DNA of 64,000 nucleotides from an uncultured Bacteroidales bacterium (GCA_900317955.1 ONIP01000013.1:25465-89464); one strand, 5' to 3'. Counted from the first letter of the stretch, positions 1 through 8,262 are shown. Made by a program: numbers and translations. Notes: generated by a model from the sequence alone, not told the origin.

Positions 1-350
1 GTCATGCGGTCGGCATAGGCGTTGACTTCGGCCACGGGGCGGGTGGGGTCGAGGTGACGGAGTGCGATGGTCATCTGCACAGCTATCATGACGCGCATCA
101 AGGCTATGGCAAGCACGACGAGATAGCACACCAGATAGGGCAACGGCTTGAGGTAGAGAGGAGCCAAAACCGCCACGACGACAAAGATGACGATGCTGCC
201 GGGCAGACCCCAGTTGAGCCGCCAGCGCAGGTGGTCGTAGGCCGCGTGGGCTTTGTTGTGCGTGGTGAGACGCTGCACATCGATTTGGCCCTGCTGCTGC
301 GGGGGTTGGTTAAGGCGGCTGTCGCGCAGTTGGTCCAGTATGTCTTCCAT
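1..350 (-). CDS. Membrane protein downstream of ECF sigma factor, partial
   Basis: The reading frame starts at the ATG at 348-350 and runs off the left edge, giving 116 residues. A polar, glutamine-rich N-terminal stretch of about 45 residues is followed by two hydrophobic segments (about residues 48-66 and 70-92), so it should be a membrane protein with a cytoplasmic N-terminus. It begins 5 bases after the stop of the sigma gene, so the two are surely co-transcribed. Position and layout fit an anti-sigma-like or regulatory membrane partner, but no family motif was recognised, so the role is inference. Confidence 0.7.
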   Translation of the reverse strand, partial: MEDILDQLRDSRLNQPPQQQGQIDVQRLTTHNKAHAAYDHLRWRLNWGLPGSIVIFVVVAVLAPLYLKPLPYLVCYLVVLAIALMRVMIAVQMTIALRHLDPTRPVAEVNAYADRM

Positions 351-355
351 AACGC

Positions 356-832
356 TTAGGATTTCAGTTTGACAAGTTTTTGTTTCACACGGTGGATGCG
401 TACACCCACGTTGGTTTGCGATATGCCGAGAACGTCGGCCATTTCCTCCTCAGTGGCTCCGTCTACATAGAGGTAGACCAACGCCTGGTCGTCTTTGGGC
501 AGGAAGTCGATAAGCCGGTAAAGTTCGTCGTAGAGGGGTGCCGAAGGTTCGTCGGCGACAGTACACTCCATCAGGGGTGTTATCGGGGTGGTCTTCACCC
601 GTTTCTTCTCCTGACGCCAAAGGGAGATGGCAGTGTTCAGCCCCACTCGATAAAGCCAGTTCTTGACCGAGCACTGCCCGTTGAAGCGGTCGCGGGTGCG
701 CCACAGGTTGTAGAGTATCTCCTGATAGATGTCTTTCTCCACTTCGGCGTCTCCGCGGGCAAAGGTAACGCTGATGCTGTGCAGAAGACGCTCGTGTTGG
801 GAGAGCTGGGCTATGAACTCGTCGTCGGTCAT
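356..832 (-). CDS. ECF-type RNA polymerase sigma factor
   Basis: A 158-residue sigma-70 family protein of the extracytoplasmic-function class. Region 2 lies at about residues 22-85, with the helix containing DIYQEILYNLWRTR, and region 4 at about 105-155, with a helix-turn-helix around EEEMADVLGISQTNVGVRIH. Both regions needed for promoter recognition are present, unlike the truncated relative at 17852. Its start overlaps the stop of the upstream lipoprotein gene by 4 bases, and a membrane protein follows 5 bases after its stop, which makes a lipoprotein-sigma-membrane protein unit. The stimulus and regulon cannot be read from the sequence. Confidence 0.93.
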   Translation of the reverse strand: MTDDEFIAQLSQHERLLHSISVTFARGDAEVEKDIYQEILYNLWRTRDRFNGQCSVKNWLYRVGLNTAISLWRQEKKRVKTTPITPLMECTVADEPSAPLYDELYRLIDFLPKDDQALVYLYVDGATEEEMADVLGISQTNVGVRIHRVKQKLVKLKS

Positions 833-1329
833 GGGCGCGGACGGCTCAGGTTATACAGGCTGTCGGTAACGACGAGGGTGACTTTGCCGTAACGTACATT
901 GCCTTTGAAAGGCGGCCGCTGGTTGACAATCTCCTCGTAGCGGTAGAGCGAGGTGTCGGCATTGGCATCCTCGAAACGGTAGAGTGCATCGAAGCCGGCA
1001 CTGTCGCGGTAGAAGTTGAGGATGCGTCCGTCGTCGAAACGTAGCTGCACGCTGTCACCGTAGTTGTGCCATTCAATATCCCTGGCCACATAATCGATTT
1101 GGGCACATCCCAATCCACCGGTTACCCATACAACGGTGTCGGTGTGCGCTGGTGCCGAAAGGGGGGTGAGCCGGGAGGTGGTGCGGCCCACGGTGTCGAC
1201 GGGCTGAAGCGACTGGATGGTGACGGCGTGGGAGGTTTGGTTGTCGATGGCAAACTCCATGGTAAAGCCGGGGTCGCAGGCCGTCAGCAGCAAGGCGGCA
1301 AACAGGAGGATGAGCGGTGTCTTTTTCAT
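829..1329 (-). CDS. Lipoprotein of unknown function
   Basis: A 166-residue protein with a lipoprotein signal peptide: two lysines after the start, a leucine/alanine core, and the lipobox LLTAC with Cys18 as the lipidated residue. The mature part looks beta-rich, with many Thr/Val stretches. No known domain was recognised. Its stop overlaps the start of the ECF sigma gene by 4 bases (ATGA type), so it is translationally coupled to it. A surface or periplasmic sensor connected with the sigma factor is possible but only suggested by position. Confidence 0.8.
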   Translation of the reverse strand: MKKTPLILLFAALLLTACDPGFTMEFAIDNQTSHAVTIQSLQPVDTVGRTTSRLTPLSAPAHTDTVVWVTGGLGCAQIDYVARDIEWHNYGDSVQLRFDDGRILNFYRDSAGFDALYRFEDANADTSLYRYEEIVNQRPPFKGNVRYGKVTLVVTDSLYNLSRPRP

Positions 1330-1422
1330 TGAGGTAAGTTTTGTTTACCTATAAAGACGCAAAAAAGCAGGATTTCTTACACACGGTGTATAAAAAAAAC
1401 TGCTTCATAGGGGTATTGTTGC

Positions 1423-2490
1423 CTACAGGCGTTCTATCCAGTGCTTGATGTTCTGCTCGTCGTCGAGACGGCATACCAGCAGGCTGTTGTCGCGCAAGGC
1501 CACAAGGCAATGCTCCATACCCTGCACGACGGCCTCATAGCCGGGCTCGATATTGACGACGCTGTTGCGGGTCTGCTCCAGCACAGCGTGTCCGCTGACG
1601 GCATTCTCGGCCGAGTCGTGGGCGGCATGTTCGTAGAGGGAGCCCCAAGTCCCGATGTCGCTCCAGCCAAAGTCGGCAGGGATGGTGTAGCGGTTGGGGG
1701 AGAGTTCCATCACACCGTAGTCGATGCTGATGTTTTCGCACTGCGGGAACATATCGTTGATGAAGGCCTGTTCCTTCTCTGTACCGAAGAGGTCACGGCC
1801 GCTGTCGAAGAGTTTTTCCATGTCGGGCAGGTAGTCGTGATAGGCACGGCGGATTCCTTGCAGCGACCAAACAAAGATGCCGGCGTTCCAGAGGTAGCGA
1901 CCGGAGGCGAGGTATTGCTTGGCGGTCTCGAGATTGGGCTTTTCTTTAAAATTCACCACAGGCTTCACTTCGGCAGTGGTTGCGTTGTCGTCGAGGGGGT
2001 TCCATTCGATGTAGCCGTAGCCCGTCTCGGGACGCGAGGGTTTGATGCCGATGGTGAGGAGGGCGTCGGTGTGGGCGGGTTCTTCGACAAAGTCCATGCC
2101 TACACGGATGACACGCTGGAATTCCACCTCGTTGGTGACGAGATGGTCAGCAGGGGTGACCACAATACTGGCTTCGGGGCAGCGGGAAAGGATGCGGTAG
2201 TTGGCGTAGGCGATGCAGGGCGCAGTATTGCGGCGCATGGGTTCGCATAGCACTTGGTCGGGTTTGAGCTCGGGCAGGTGCTCAAGAACCAGTTGTTTGT
2301 AGGCGGCGTTGGTTACCACCAAGAAGTTCTCGGCAGGGACAACGGGCAGGAACCGCTCAAAAGTGGAACGGATGAAGCTTTTGCCGGTGCCCAGAATATC
2401 GAGGAACTGTTTGGGGTAGTTATTCTTGCTTAAGGGCCAGAAACGGCTGCCAATGCCTCCGGCCATGATGATACAGTAACGGTTGTTCAT
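1423..2490 (-). CDS. manC: Mannose-1-phosphate guanylyltransferase
   Basis: Makes GDP-mannose from mannose 1-phosphate and GTP for capsule, O-antigen or glycoprotein glycan synthesis in the cytoplasm. The 355-residue protein has the nucleotidyltransferase signature near the N-terminus (MAGGIGSRFWPLS, about residues 9-21, followed by PKQF), the TPADH segment near 114-118, and the FKEKP sugar-binding motif near residue 181. Length fits the single-domain form without the C-terminal isomerase cupin found in bifunctional ManC/AlgA. It stands 46 bases downstream of trpS in the same direction. Closely related nucleotide-sugar pyrophosphorylases are the main alternative, but the motif set favours mannose. 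Confidence 0.93.
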   Translation of the reverse strand: MNNRYCIIMAGGIGSRFWPLSKNNYPKQFLDILGTGKSFIRSTFERFLPVVPAENFLVVTNAAYKQLVLEHLPELKPDQVLCEPMRRNTAPCIAYANYRILSRCPEASIVVTPADHLVTNEVEFQRVIRVGMDFVEEPAHTDALLTIGIKPSRPETGYGYIEWNPLDDNATTAEVKPVVNFKEKPNLETAKQYLASGRYLWNAGIFVWSLQGIRRAYHDYLPDMEKLFDSGRDLFGTEKEQAFINDMFPQCENISIDYGVMELSPNRYTIPADFGWSDIGTWGSLYEHAAHDSAENAVSGHAVLEQTRNSVVNIEPGYEAVVQGMEHCLVALRDNSLLVCRLDDEQNIKHWIERL

Positions 2491-2536
2491 GGTTTATGAT
2501 TATAGATTTAATAGAATCTTTGGTGTTTGAAAGGGG

Positions 2537-3553
2537 CTAATTGCGGTAGCCTATTACGTGGCGAACCTCGTGGATGGTTTTACGGGCACTCTCGCGGGCC
2601 TTTTCCGCGCCTTGATTCATGACCTTGCGGAGACGGTCTTCGTCGGCGGCAAGTTCTTCGATGCGGAGACGGAAAGGCTCGGTGAAGGCAACCATGTCTT
2701 CGGCAAGCTGCTTCTTCATGTCGCCGTAGCGTATTTGGCAACGGTTGTAGAGGTCGTTGAAGTATTCCACCGCGTCGGGAGTGGAGACGACACGCATAAG
2801 GGTGAAGAGGTTCTCGATTTCGACCGGTTTCTGCTGGTTCATCTCGGTTGGGCCGCTGTCGGTTTTGGCGCGCATAATCTTTTTACGGATTGATTTGGGG
2901 TCTTCGTTCAGGAAGATGGCGTTGCCTTCGCCTTCGCTCTTGCCCATTTTACCGCTGCCGTCAAGACCAGGGATTTTGACCAGTTGGTCGCCGAAGTTAA
3001 AGGCCTGAGGCAGGGGGAAGACGTCGCTCTTGTACATGTTGTTAAAACGCTGGGCAAAAGTGCGGGTCATTTCCAGATGCTGCTCCTGGTCTTTGCCCAC
3101 GGGGACCTTGGTGGCTTTGTGGATGAGGATGTCGGCGGCCATGAGAGTGGGATAAGTGAGCAGGCCGGCATTGACGTTGTTGGGGTTTTGGCGCACCTTG
3201 TCTTTGAACGAAGTGACGCGTTCCAACTCGCCGAGGTAGGCGTTCATGTTGAAGAAGAGGTAGAGTTCGATGGTTTCGGGAAGGTCGCTTTGCAGATATA
3301 TGGTGGCTTTCTCAGGGTCGAGGCCGCAAGCAAGGTATTGGACTAATATTTGACGGGCATTGCCATAGAGGTCGTCGGGGGTGGGATGGGTGGTAAGGGA
3401 ATGGTAGTCGGCAATGAAGAAATAGCAGTCGTGTTCGTCCTGCATTTTGACAAAGTTGCGCAGAGCGCCGAAATAGTTACCGAGGTGCAGGTTGCCAGTG
3501 GGGCGGATGCCACTGCACACGATTTCACGCTTAGGGGTATCGGTCATAGACAT
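2537..3553 (-). CDS. trpS: Tryptophanyl-tRNA synthetase
   Basis: Class I aminoacyl-tRNA synthetase that charges tRNA-Trp. The 338-residue length is typical. The HIGH signature appears as HLGN at residues 23-26 inside a PTGNLHLGNYFGA context, and the KMSKS loop as KMGKS at 202-206. The segment PVGKDQEQHLEMTR (about 151-164) is the conserved tRNA synthetase core helix. The ORF start gives MSMTDT; the second Met (3547) is an equally possible start. A TATCTTTG -7 box at 3605-3612 lies about 50 bases upstream, so trpS heads its transcript, with manC following. Confidence 0.96.
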   Translation of the reverse strand: MSMTDTPKREIVCSGIRPTGNLHLGNYFGALRNFVKMQDEHDCYFFIADYHSLTTHPTPDDLYGNARQILVQYLACGLDPEKATIYLQSDLPETIELYLFFNMNAYLGELERVTSFKDKVRQNPNNVNAGLLTYPTLMAADILIHKATKVPVGKDQEQHLEMTRTFAQRFNNMYKSDVFPLPQAFNFGDQLVKIPGLDGSGKMGKSEGEGNAIFLNEDPKSIRKKIMRAKTDSGPTEMNQQKPVEIENLFTLMRVVSTPDAVEYFNDLYNRCQIRYGDMKKQLAEDMVAFTEPFRLRIEELAADEDRLRKVMNQGAEKARESARKTIHEVRHVIGYRN

Positions 3554-3604
3554 AGAATGATAAATGAATTACATAAACTGCCGAGGAAAAGTTCCACGGA
3601 AATG

Positions 3605-3635
3605 CAAAGATACGAAAAAAAGTTGACGCAACAAG
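3605..3635 (-). promoter_or_regulatory. Bacteroidota-type promoter for trpS
   Basis: Read on the minus strand, TATCTTTG (3605-3612) matches the TAnnTTTG -7 consensus, and CTTG at 3632-3635 lies 19 bases upstream in place of TTTG. The site is 52 bases before the trpS start. Confidence 0.7.
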
Positions 3636-3668
3636 AAAAAAAGCACAGAGAGCGAAGAAAAGAGGGAC

Positions 3669-3700
3669 AAAAAAATAAGGCCGACATTCGGTCGGCCTTA
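3669..3700 (-). terminator. Intrinsic terminator of the small lipoprotein gene
   Basis: A perfect 10-bp stem (3676-3685 with 3691-3700) and a 5-base loop are followed on the minus strand by seven T. It lies 22 bases after the stop of the gene at 3722-3916 and just before the trpS promoter, so it separates the two units. Confidence 0.9.
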
Positions 3701-3721
3701 CTAATTTGAGTTGTTTCCTGA

Positions 3722-3916
3722 TTATTCAGCAACTTCGGTAGCAACCTCAGCAGCCTCTTCAACAACGGCCTCAACAGCGTTGCTGTCGATAACGGGCTCT
3801 TCAACCATCTGCTCAACAGCAGGGGTGTCGACGTTTTCAGTGGTAGCAGGATTGTTGTTGCAAGCTGCGAAAGCGAACATACCGGCGATAGCCATAAGGA
3901 ACATTACTTTTTTCAT
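3722..3916 (-). CDS. Small acidic lipoprotein
   Basis: The ATG at 3914-3916 gives a 64-residue protein. A lipoprotein signal peptide (two Lys, a Met/Phe/Ala core, lipobox FAAC with Cys19) is followed by a short mature chain made almost only of Glu, Val, Ala, Thr and Asn. The mature part has no recognisable fold and is likely disordered or helical. The longer reading frame up to 4036 is rejected because it would begin upstream of the promoter at 3991-4020. The gene is a single transcript with its own promoter and a strong terminator, which suggests high expression. Similar short acidic lipoproteins are common in Bacteroidales; the function is unknown. Confidence 0.85.
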   Translation of the reverse strand: MKKVMFLMAIAGMFAFAACNNNPATTENVDTPAVEQMVEEPVIDSNAVEAVVEEAAEVATEVAE

Positions 3917-3990
3917 CTCTTTGAATTTTTTAAAGTTATCTTTTTTATTGATTGAATTGTTTCGTGATTTTTCTGTTTCTAAATCGGTTG

Positions 3991-4020
3991 CAAAAGTAAT
4001 ACATTTTCCAAGACTACAAG
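3991..4020 (-). promoter_or_regulatory. Promoter of the small lipoprotein gene
   Basis: On the minus strand TACTTTTG (3991-3998) fits TAnnTTTG, and CTTG at 4017-4020 lies 18 bases upstream. A transcript starting near 3984 leaves a leader of about 68 bases before the ATG at 3916, which decides the short start. Confidence 0.7.
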
Positions 4021-4176
4021 CAAAAAAAAATGTCAAAAAATCTTAATGTCGGCACAAAATGTTAAAATTCAAAATGTTAAAATTTGGATTTTTCGCATAG
4101 TGCAGACTCTTTTTTCTTGAAATTCAGCCTTTTTTAAACGCGAGAAACGGAAAATTGACCCCTTTTTCGAGCAATT

Positions 4177-4764
4177 TTAGGGCAGCGGAACGAGGCCGTT
4201 GAAGCCCATGAATGCCATGGCGAGGATGCCGGCGGTAACCAGTGCGATGGGCACACCTTTCATGCCCTTGGGCACACCAGTGAGCTCCATCTGCTCGCGG
4301 ATGCCGGCGAAGATGACCAGTGCGAGGGTGAAGCCGACAGCAATGCTGGCCGAATAAACAACGCTCTGGAGAAGGTTCATGTTTTTCTGAACAACGAGGA
4401 TGGCAACACCGAGCACTGCACAGTTGGTGGTGATAAGGGGAAGGAAGACGCCCAGAGTCTGGTACAAAGCAGGGGCAATCTTCTTGAGTATGATTTCAAC
4501 CATCTGGACCAAGCCTGCGATAACAAGGATGTAGGCAATGGTTTGCAAATAGCCGAGGTTGAGCGGTACTAATATATAGTAATAAATTAAATAGGTGACA
4601 ATGGTGGCGAGGAGCATGACGAAAAGAACGGCTCCGCCCATGCCGACAGAACTCTTCACATCCTTCGAAACGCCAAGGAAAGGGCAGATACCAAGGAACT
4701 GAGCCAACACGACATTGTTGACAAAGATGGCTCCGATAATAAGAGCAAAGATATTGATAGCCAT
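4177..4764 (-). CDS. rnfA: RnfA, Rnf electron-transport complex subunit A
   Basis: Integral inner-membrane subunit of the Rnf complex, which moves electrons between ferredoxin and NAD while pumping ions. The 195-residue protein has six hydrophobic segments and the two RnfA/NqrE hallmark stretches, FLGICPFLGVS (about residues 24-34) and LITTNCAVLG (about 109-118), each with the Cys that binds the membrane-embedded iron-sulphur cluster. The exact wording (FLGICPFLGVSK and VPKGMKG) is closer to RnfA than to NqrE. In Bacteroidales rnfA normally closes an rnfBCDGEA run; here no other rnf gene is adjacent, with a small lipoprotein gene on one side and an outer-membrane protein gene on the other. 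Confidence 0.92.
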   Translation of the reverse strand: MAINIFALIIGAIFVNNVVLAQFLGICPFLGVSKDVKSSVGMGGAVLFVMLLATIVTYLIYYYILVPLNLGYLQTIAYILVIAGLVQMVEIILKKIAPALYQTLGVFLPLITTNCAVLGVAILVVQKNMNLLQSVVYSASIAVGFTLALVIFAGIREQMELTGVPKGMKGVPIALVTAGILAMAFMGFNGLVPLP

Positions 4765-4812
4765 AGTATTATTAAAGTTTTATTCTATAATATTATTACT
4801 GCATTCGGACTG

Positions 4813-4820
4813 CAAATATA
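4813..4820 (-). promoter_or_regulatory. Probable -7 box for rnfA
   Basis: TATATTTG on the minus strand fits the TAnnTTTG consensus, 49 bases before the rnfA start. No clear -33 element is seen. It supports rnfA being transcribed alone. Confidence 0.55.
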
Positions 4821-4940
4821 CATATTTTTTTTCATTCATGCAGTTTTATTGTGCCTTTGACCGAAAAAAAATGTTCCGCCATGTAATATCTCCCCCCTTT
4901 TTGCGTTTATCGTGGCAATGATAAAAACAGCATTCATCCT

Positions 4941-5720
4941 ATGAAGAAAGCAATTGCAACTATCCTTTTTGCGGCCCTGGCCTTCACATCCGCAGCGCAA
5001 CATGACAGGTGGAACTTTTATGCCGGATGGACATTGCCGCTGGGCGATTATGCCAAAGCCGACCTTGCCAGCAACAGGTGGGCACTGACGACAGGCGGCA
5101 GCCTGGCCGGTGCTGGAATGGGAGGCAACCTGGGTATGGCTTACCACATTCCCACCCGCGACAGCAGCCGGATGAGCATAGCCCTCAGCACCGACTTGGT
5201 CATCAATGGGGTGAACTCCGAAATCAGAGTCAACCGCATCACTACTCTGGCCAATCTGCGCCGCAATTTTGCCACCGTGAAGCTTACCCAGCCCCTTTTT
5301 CTACATATCCCCGTGCTGGCGGGCCTCCATTACGAGACCCCCATCAACCAGAAGTACAATTTCTATGTTACAGCACAGGCCGGCTTGGGCTTCAACATCA
5401 TTACCAACCGCAGTGCAGAGATGCTGGGCGGCGCCCAACCTATCGAGGTTGGCAACTTGCAACTATATGACTACTCTTATGTGGACCACTACAGCACTAA
5501 GGTGACGGCCGCCTGGCGGGTGGCGGTGGGACTGACAGAGAGCCGGCACTGGCTGGCCGACCTGGGATTGTGGGGCATGGGGGCTGTTCTGATTGAGGGT
5601 TATGAGGACTTCAACTATCGGGCCGCTGGGGACAGGTCTCTCCAACAGGGAAGCATGGTGTTTAAAGGCGACTTCATAAACCCCTTGATGTTCATAGCCC
5701 GGATAGGCTATCGCCTATAG
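4941..5720 (+). CDS. Outer-membrane beta-barrel-like protein
   Basis: A 259-residue secreted protein. The signal peptide is clear (MKKAIATILFAALAFTSAAQ, cleavage after the Ala-Ala near residue 18-19). The mature part alternates hydrophobic and polar residues in strands rich in Gly, Asn, Tyr and Trp, and ends in a strand with aromatic and Leu at the end (ARIGYRL), as in outer-membrane barrels of the porin-family/OmpA-like type. It is a single gene, convergent with tatD (11 bases between the stops). No specific ligand or activity can be assigned. Confidence 0.8.
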   Translation: MKKAIATILFAALAFTSAAQHDRWNFYAGWTLPLGDYAKADLASNRWALTTGGSLAGAGMGGNLGMAYHIPTRDSSRMSIALSTDLVINGVNSEIRVNRITTLANLRRNFATVKLTQPLFLHIPVLAGLHYETPINQKYNFYVTAQAGLGFNIITNRSAEMLGGAQPIEVGNLQLYDYSYVDHYSTKVTAAWRVAVGLTESRHWLADLGLWGMGAVLIEGYEDFNYRAAGDRSLQQGSMVFKGDFINPLMFIARIGYRL

Positions 5721-5731
5721 CACGGCGGCCA

Positions 5732-6451
5732 TTACAGACCAAACAGAACGGTGGCCGAGGCAGATGTCACCTCGTCCACTTCGGCGATGGAGACACCTTT
5801 GAGGGCTGCAATTTTCTCGGCTATGACAGGGATGTAGGCGTCGGTCTCCAACAGGATACGTTCCAACGGCACCGCAGCGGCTACAGCGGCAAGGGTGGCG
5901 TTCTTGAAGGTCACTACACCGCCTATGCCGACATGGAAACCCATTTCGATGGCTTTGTTGGCTTCTTGGACACTGCCACCAAAGCAGTGCATTACCCCAC
6001 GATAGGAGCCAAAATTGAGGTCGCGGAGCAGACCGAAGAGTTCATTGTATGCCTTGCGTACATGGAGGCACACGGGAAGATCCAGTTCTTTAGCCCAGCG
6101 CATCTGGGTTTTGAGTACTTCCCGTTGCTGTTCGAGAAAGGTTTTGTCCCAGTAGAGGTCGAGACCTATCTCCCCTACCCCGACGTAGGCAGCCTGAGGG
6201 TTGAACAGTTTTTGGCGTACCAATTCTAACTCGTTGGCATAATCAGCGGTTACGGAGGTGGGGTGGAGCCCCATCATTTGTCGGAAGCAGGCGGGGTACT
6301 GCGATGCGAGAGCCTCCTGGCGGTCATGACTCAACGAATCAATACCCGGCAATAACATGAGGGTGACGCCGGAGTCGAGGGCGCGCTGGACGGCTTGGTC
6401 GCGGTCGTTGTCGAAAGCCTCGTCGTAGAGATGGCAGTGGGTGTCAATCAT
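5732..6451 (-). CDS. tatD: TatD-family metal-dependent hydrolase with an internal deletion
   Basis: TatD proteins are TIM-barrel metallohydrolases with DNase activity. The true start is the ATG at 6449-6451, giving MIDTHCHLYDE, where H4 and H6 are the first metal ligands; the longer frame overlaps the upstream gene out of frame. GEIGLD (about 91-96), the HVRKA segment and MHCFGGS follow in the normal order. Near the C-terminus the text reads LLETDAYIPVIAEKI: in the family LETD is followed by a loop of the type PYL-P-P-RG-NEP before the YVP/VAEKIA helix, and that loop of about 15-17 residues is missing in frame. Overlaps the DUF2520 gene by 8 bases. Fold recognition is certain; activity is doubtful. 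Confidence 0.9.
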   Translation of the reverse strand: MIDTHCHLYDEAFDNDRDQAVQRALDSGVTLMLLPGIDSLSHDRQEALASQYPACFRQMMGLHPTSVTADYANELELVRQKLFNPQAAYVGVGEIGLDLYWDKTFLEQQREVLKTQMRWAKELDLPVCLHVRKAYNELFGLLRDLNFGSYRGVMHCFGGSVQEANKAIEMGFHVGIGGVVTFKNATLAAVAAAVPLERILLETDAYIPVIAEKIAALKGVSIAEVDEVTSASATVLFGL

Positions 6452-7211
6452 TCTTGAGGCTGCGTAACAAATCGGTAAGACGGTTGTAGAGTTGAAGGGT
6501 GGCCTTGTCGTCGGCAAGGAGTTTGCGATGGACTGCGAGGGTTTTGGTGTCGTTGCGCACAGCGGGGCCGGTGAGTTGGTAACGGACATCGCCCCATTGC
6601 ACTTTTCTGGCAGTGTTCAGCACCAAGGGGTGGAGTATCTCGAAGGGGACGTCGTGCTCACGGCATATTTTCTGGGCTATACCGTAGAGCCCGTTAGTGA
6701 AGTTGTTGACAAAGACCGCAGAGAGATGGAGATATTGCCGTTGCTGGAGGTTGGTGTGATAGATATGCTGGGAAATCATGCCGATAAACTCCTCTATGTC
6801 GTCCTCGGTCTTGGGGTCGGAACCTTCGATGCAGAAAGGGAGTTCGTTGTATTCCAAGGCGACATCGCGGATGAAGGTCTGAGGCGACCAAAGTACACCG
6901 TAGCGGAAACTGCAGTCCTCCAGCACTTCTTTGGGGGTTGCACCTGAGGTGTGAAGAACAAGGGCGTTGCCGACACGGATATCCTTGGCAAGGGAACGGA
7001 TTGCATCATCGGCCACAGCCAAGATATAGACGTTGGCGTTAGGGATGAGCTGAGAAATATCGTCAATGGGAATGGCTTCGACCCGCTGGGCCAAAGTGGT
7101 TGCGTGGTCGAGATTTCTTGACCATATTTGGTCGATTTTATGTCCACGGCCATACAAGGCCAAGGCAAGGTGGGTTGCCACATTGCCCGAACCTATAATG
7201 GAAATTCTCAT
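6444..7211 (-). CDS. Rossmann-like and DUF2520 domain protein
   Basis: A 255-residue protein of the F420/NADP oxidoreductase-like type. The N-terminus is a Rossmann fold with the dinucleotide motif GSGNVA (residues 7-12), and residues about 125-250 are the helical DUF2520 domain, with its conserved PFCIEG and FVNNFTN segments. The family is related to pyrroline-5-carboxylate reductase and ketopantoate reductase folds, but the substrate is unknown. Middle gene of an operon DUF2795-DUF2520-tatD: 10 bases after the DUF2795 gene, overlapping tatD by 8. Confidence 0.9.
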   Translation of the reverse strand: MRISIIGSGNVATHLALALYGRGHKIDQIWSRNLDHATTLAQRVEAIPIDDISQLIPNANVYILAVADDAIRSLAKDIRVGNALVLHTSGATPKEVLEDCSFRYGVLWSPQTFIRDVALEYNELPFCIEGSDPKTEDDIEEFIGMISQHIYHTNLQQRQYLHLSAVFVNNFTNGLYGIAQKICREHDVPFEILHPLVLNTARKVQWGDVRYQLTGPAVRNDTKTLAVHRKLLADDKATLQLYNRLTDLLRSLKND

Positions 7212-7221
7212 ACTTCAGTAT

Positions 7222-7443
7222 TTAATATTCGTCTTCCTGGAAGAAGAAGTCTTCTTTAGTTGGATAGTCGGGCCAAAGATCCTCAATACTATCATAGGGG
7301 TCTCCCTCATCTTCAATCTCCATGAGGTTTTCTATCACCTCCATCGGTGCTCCTGTTCTTTGGGCGTAGTCTATAAGCTCATCTTTTGTTGCAGGCCAAG
7401 GGGCATCCTCTAACTTTGTTGCTAATTCAAGTGTCCAATACAT
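7222..7443 (-). CDS. DUF2795 domain protein
   Basis: A 73-residue acidic cytoplasmic protein beginning MYWTLELA, with the APWPATKDELIDYA helix and the C-terminal EDLWPDYP segment, all characteristic of the short Bacteroidota DUF2795 proteins. Function unknown. It is the first gene of an operon with a DUF2520 protein and tatD, and the best-formed promoter of the window lies 100 bases upstream. Confidence 0.92.
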   Translation of the reverse strand: MYWTLELATKLEDAPWPATKDELIDYAQRTGAPMEVIENLMEIEDEGDPYDSIEDLWPDYPTKEDFFFQEDEY

Positions 7444-7542
7444 AATTTCTTAGTTTTAACTCTAATCCTTTCGAGATGTAACAATTTGAACCTGTTCTAA
7501 ATAAAGAACTGTTTAGAACTTGATTTGCTTTCTTTTTTTTTG

Positions 7543-7573
7543 CAAAAGTACATAAATTTTCCATACTTACAAA
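7543..7573 (-). promoter_or_regulatory. Promoter of the DUF2795-DUF2520-tatD operon
   Basis: Minus strand: TTTG (7570-7573), a 19-base spacer, then TACTTTTG (7543-7550). This is a complete match to the Bacteroidota -33/-7 promoter. Confidence 0.85.
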
Positions 7574-7658
7574 GTATTTTGAAAAGAATTAGAGTTTTTT
7601 ACAAAAAAGGTGGCATATCGACATGAAAATAGCTGACTGTAGGCAGTGAGAAAACCAA

Positions 7659-7694
7659 CCCGCACACGGCAAATGATAGTTTGCGGTGTGCGGG
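7659..7694 (-). terminator. Terminator-like hairpin after the adenosyltransferase gene
   Basis: A 9-bp GC-rich stem (7659-7667 with 7686-7694) extended by CAAA/TTTG pairs lies 29 bases after the stop at 7723. The T tract after it on the minus strand is weak. Confidence 0.6.
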
Positions 7695-7722
7695 GAAGAG
7701 GTATAAATATAGGTTTTGGATA

Positions 7723-8262
7723 CTACTTGAAGAGGGACTCTTCTGCGCCCTGGGAGATGACCAGATGGCGTGAGAGGACAAAGAGATAGTCAGAGAGACG
7801 GTTGATGTAGCGGGCGATGCGGTTGTCGACAGGCGACTGTTCGCTGAGTTTGACAATACAGCGTTCGGCACGACGGCAGACGGTGCGCGCCACATGGCAT
7901 TGAGCCGAAGGGAGTGTGCCACCCGGCATGACGAAACTGCGGAAAGGGGGAAGCTGGGCTTGCAACTCGTCGATATGGCGCTCAATCTCGTCGACAGCCG
8001 TGTCGGGAAGTTGGGGCAGTTGGAAAGGAACCTCCTTCTCGGTTGCCAAAAGGGTTTGCACCACGAAGAGGCGTTTCTGTACCTCTTTAAGCAAATCGAA
8101 TTGGCGACTGTCAATATCCTTAATCATCTCGGCCAATAGACCTATGTGGGCATTTAGTTCGTCGACGGTACCGTAGGCCTCGACCCTGGGATGGCACTTG
8201 GAAACCCGGGTGCCGCCCACAAGAGAGGTTGTGCCACCATCGCCGGTCTTAGTATATATCAT
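7723..8262 (-). CDS. Cob(I)alamin adenosyltransferase, PduO type
   Basis: Transfers the adenosyl group of ATP to cob(I)alamin to make coenzyme B12. The 179 residues match the PduO/MMAB family: TKTGDGGTTSL (about 4-14) is the ATP-binding N-terminal motif, and the C-terminal part has the CRRAER helix (about 139-144) and NRISDYLF-like segment NRLSDYLFVLSR (about 163-174). It is a stand-alone domain without the HbpS-like extension of some PduO proteins. It lies 24 bases after the NifU-domain gene in the same direction, probably in one transcript. No cobalamin riboswitch is seen here. Confidence 0.93.
   Translation of the reverse strand: MIYTKTGDGGTTSLVGGTRVSKCHPRVEAYGTVDELNAHIGLLAEMIKDIDSRQFDLLKEVQKRLFVVQTLLATEKEVPFQLPQLPDTAVDEIERHIDELQAQLPPFRSFVMPGGTLPSAQCHVARTVCRRAERCIVKLSEQSPVDNRIARYINRLSDYLFVLSRHLVISQGAEESLFK

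Noticed and set aside
4177..4764. NqrE instead of RnfA
   Set aside because: The two are related, but FLGICPFLGVSK and VPKGMKG agree better with RnfA, and no nqr genes are near.
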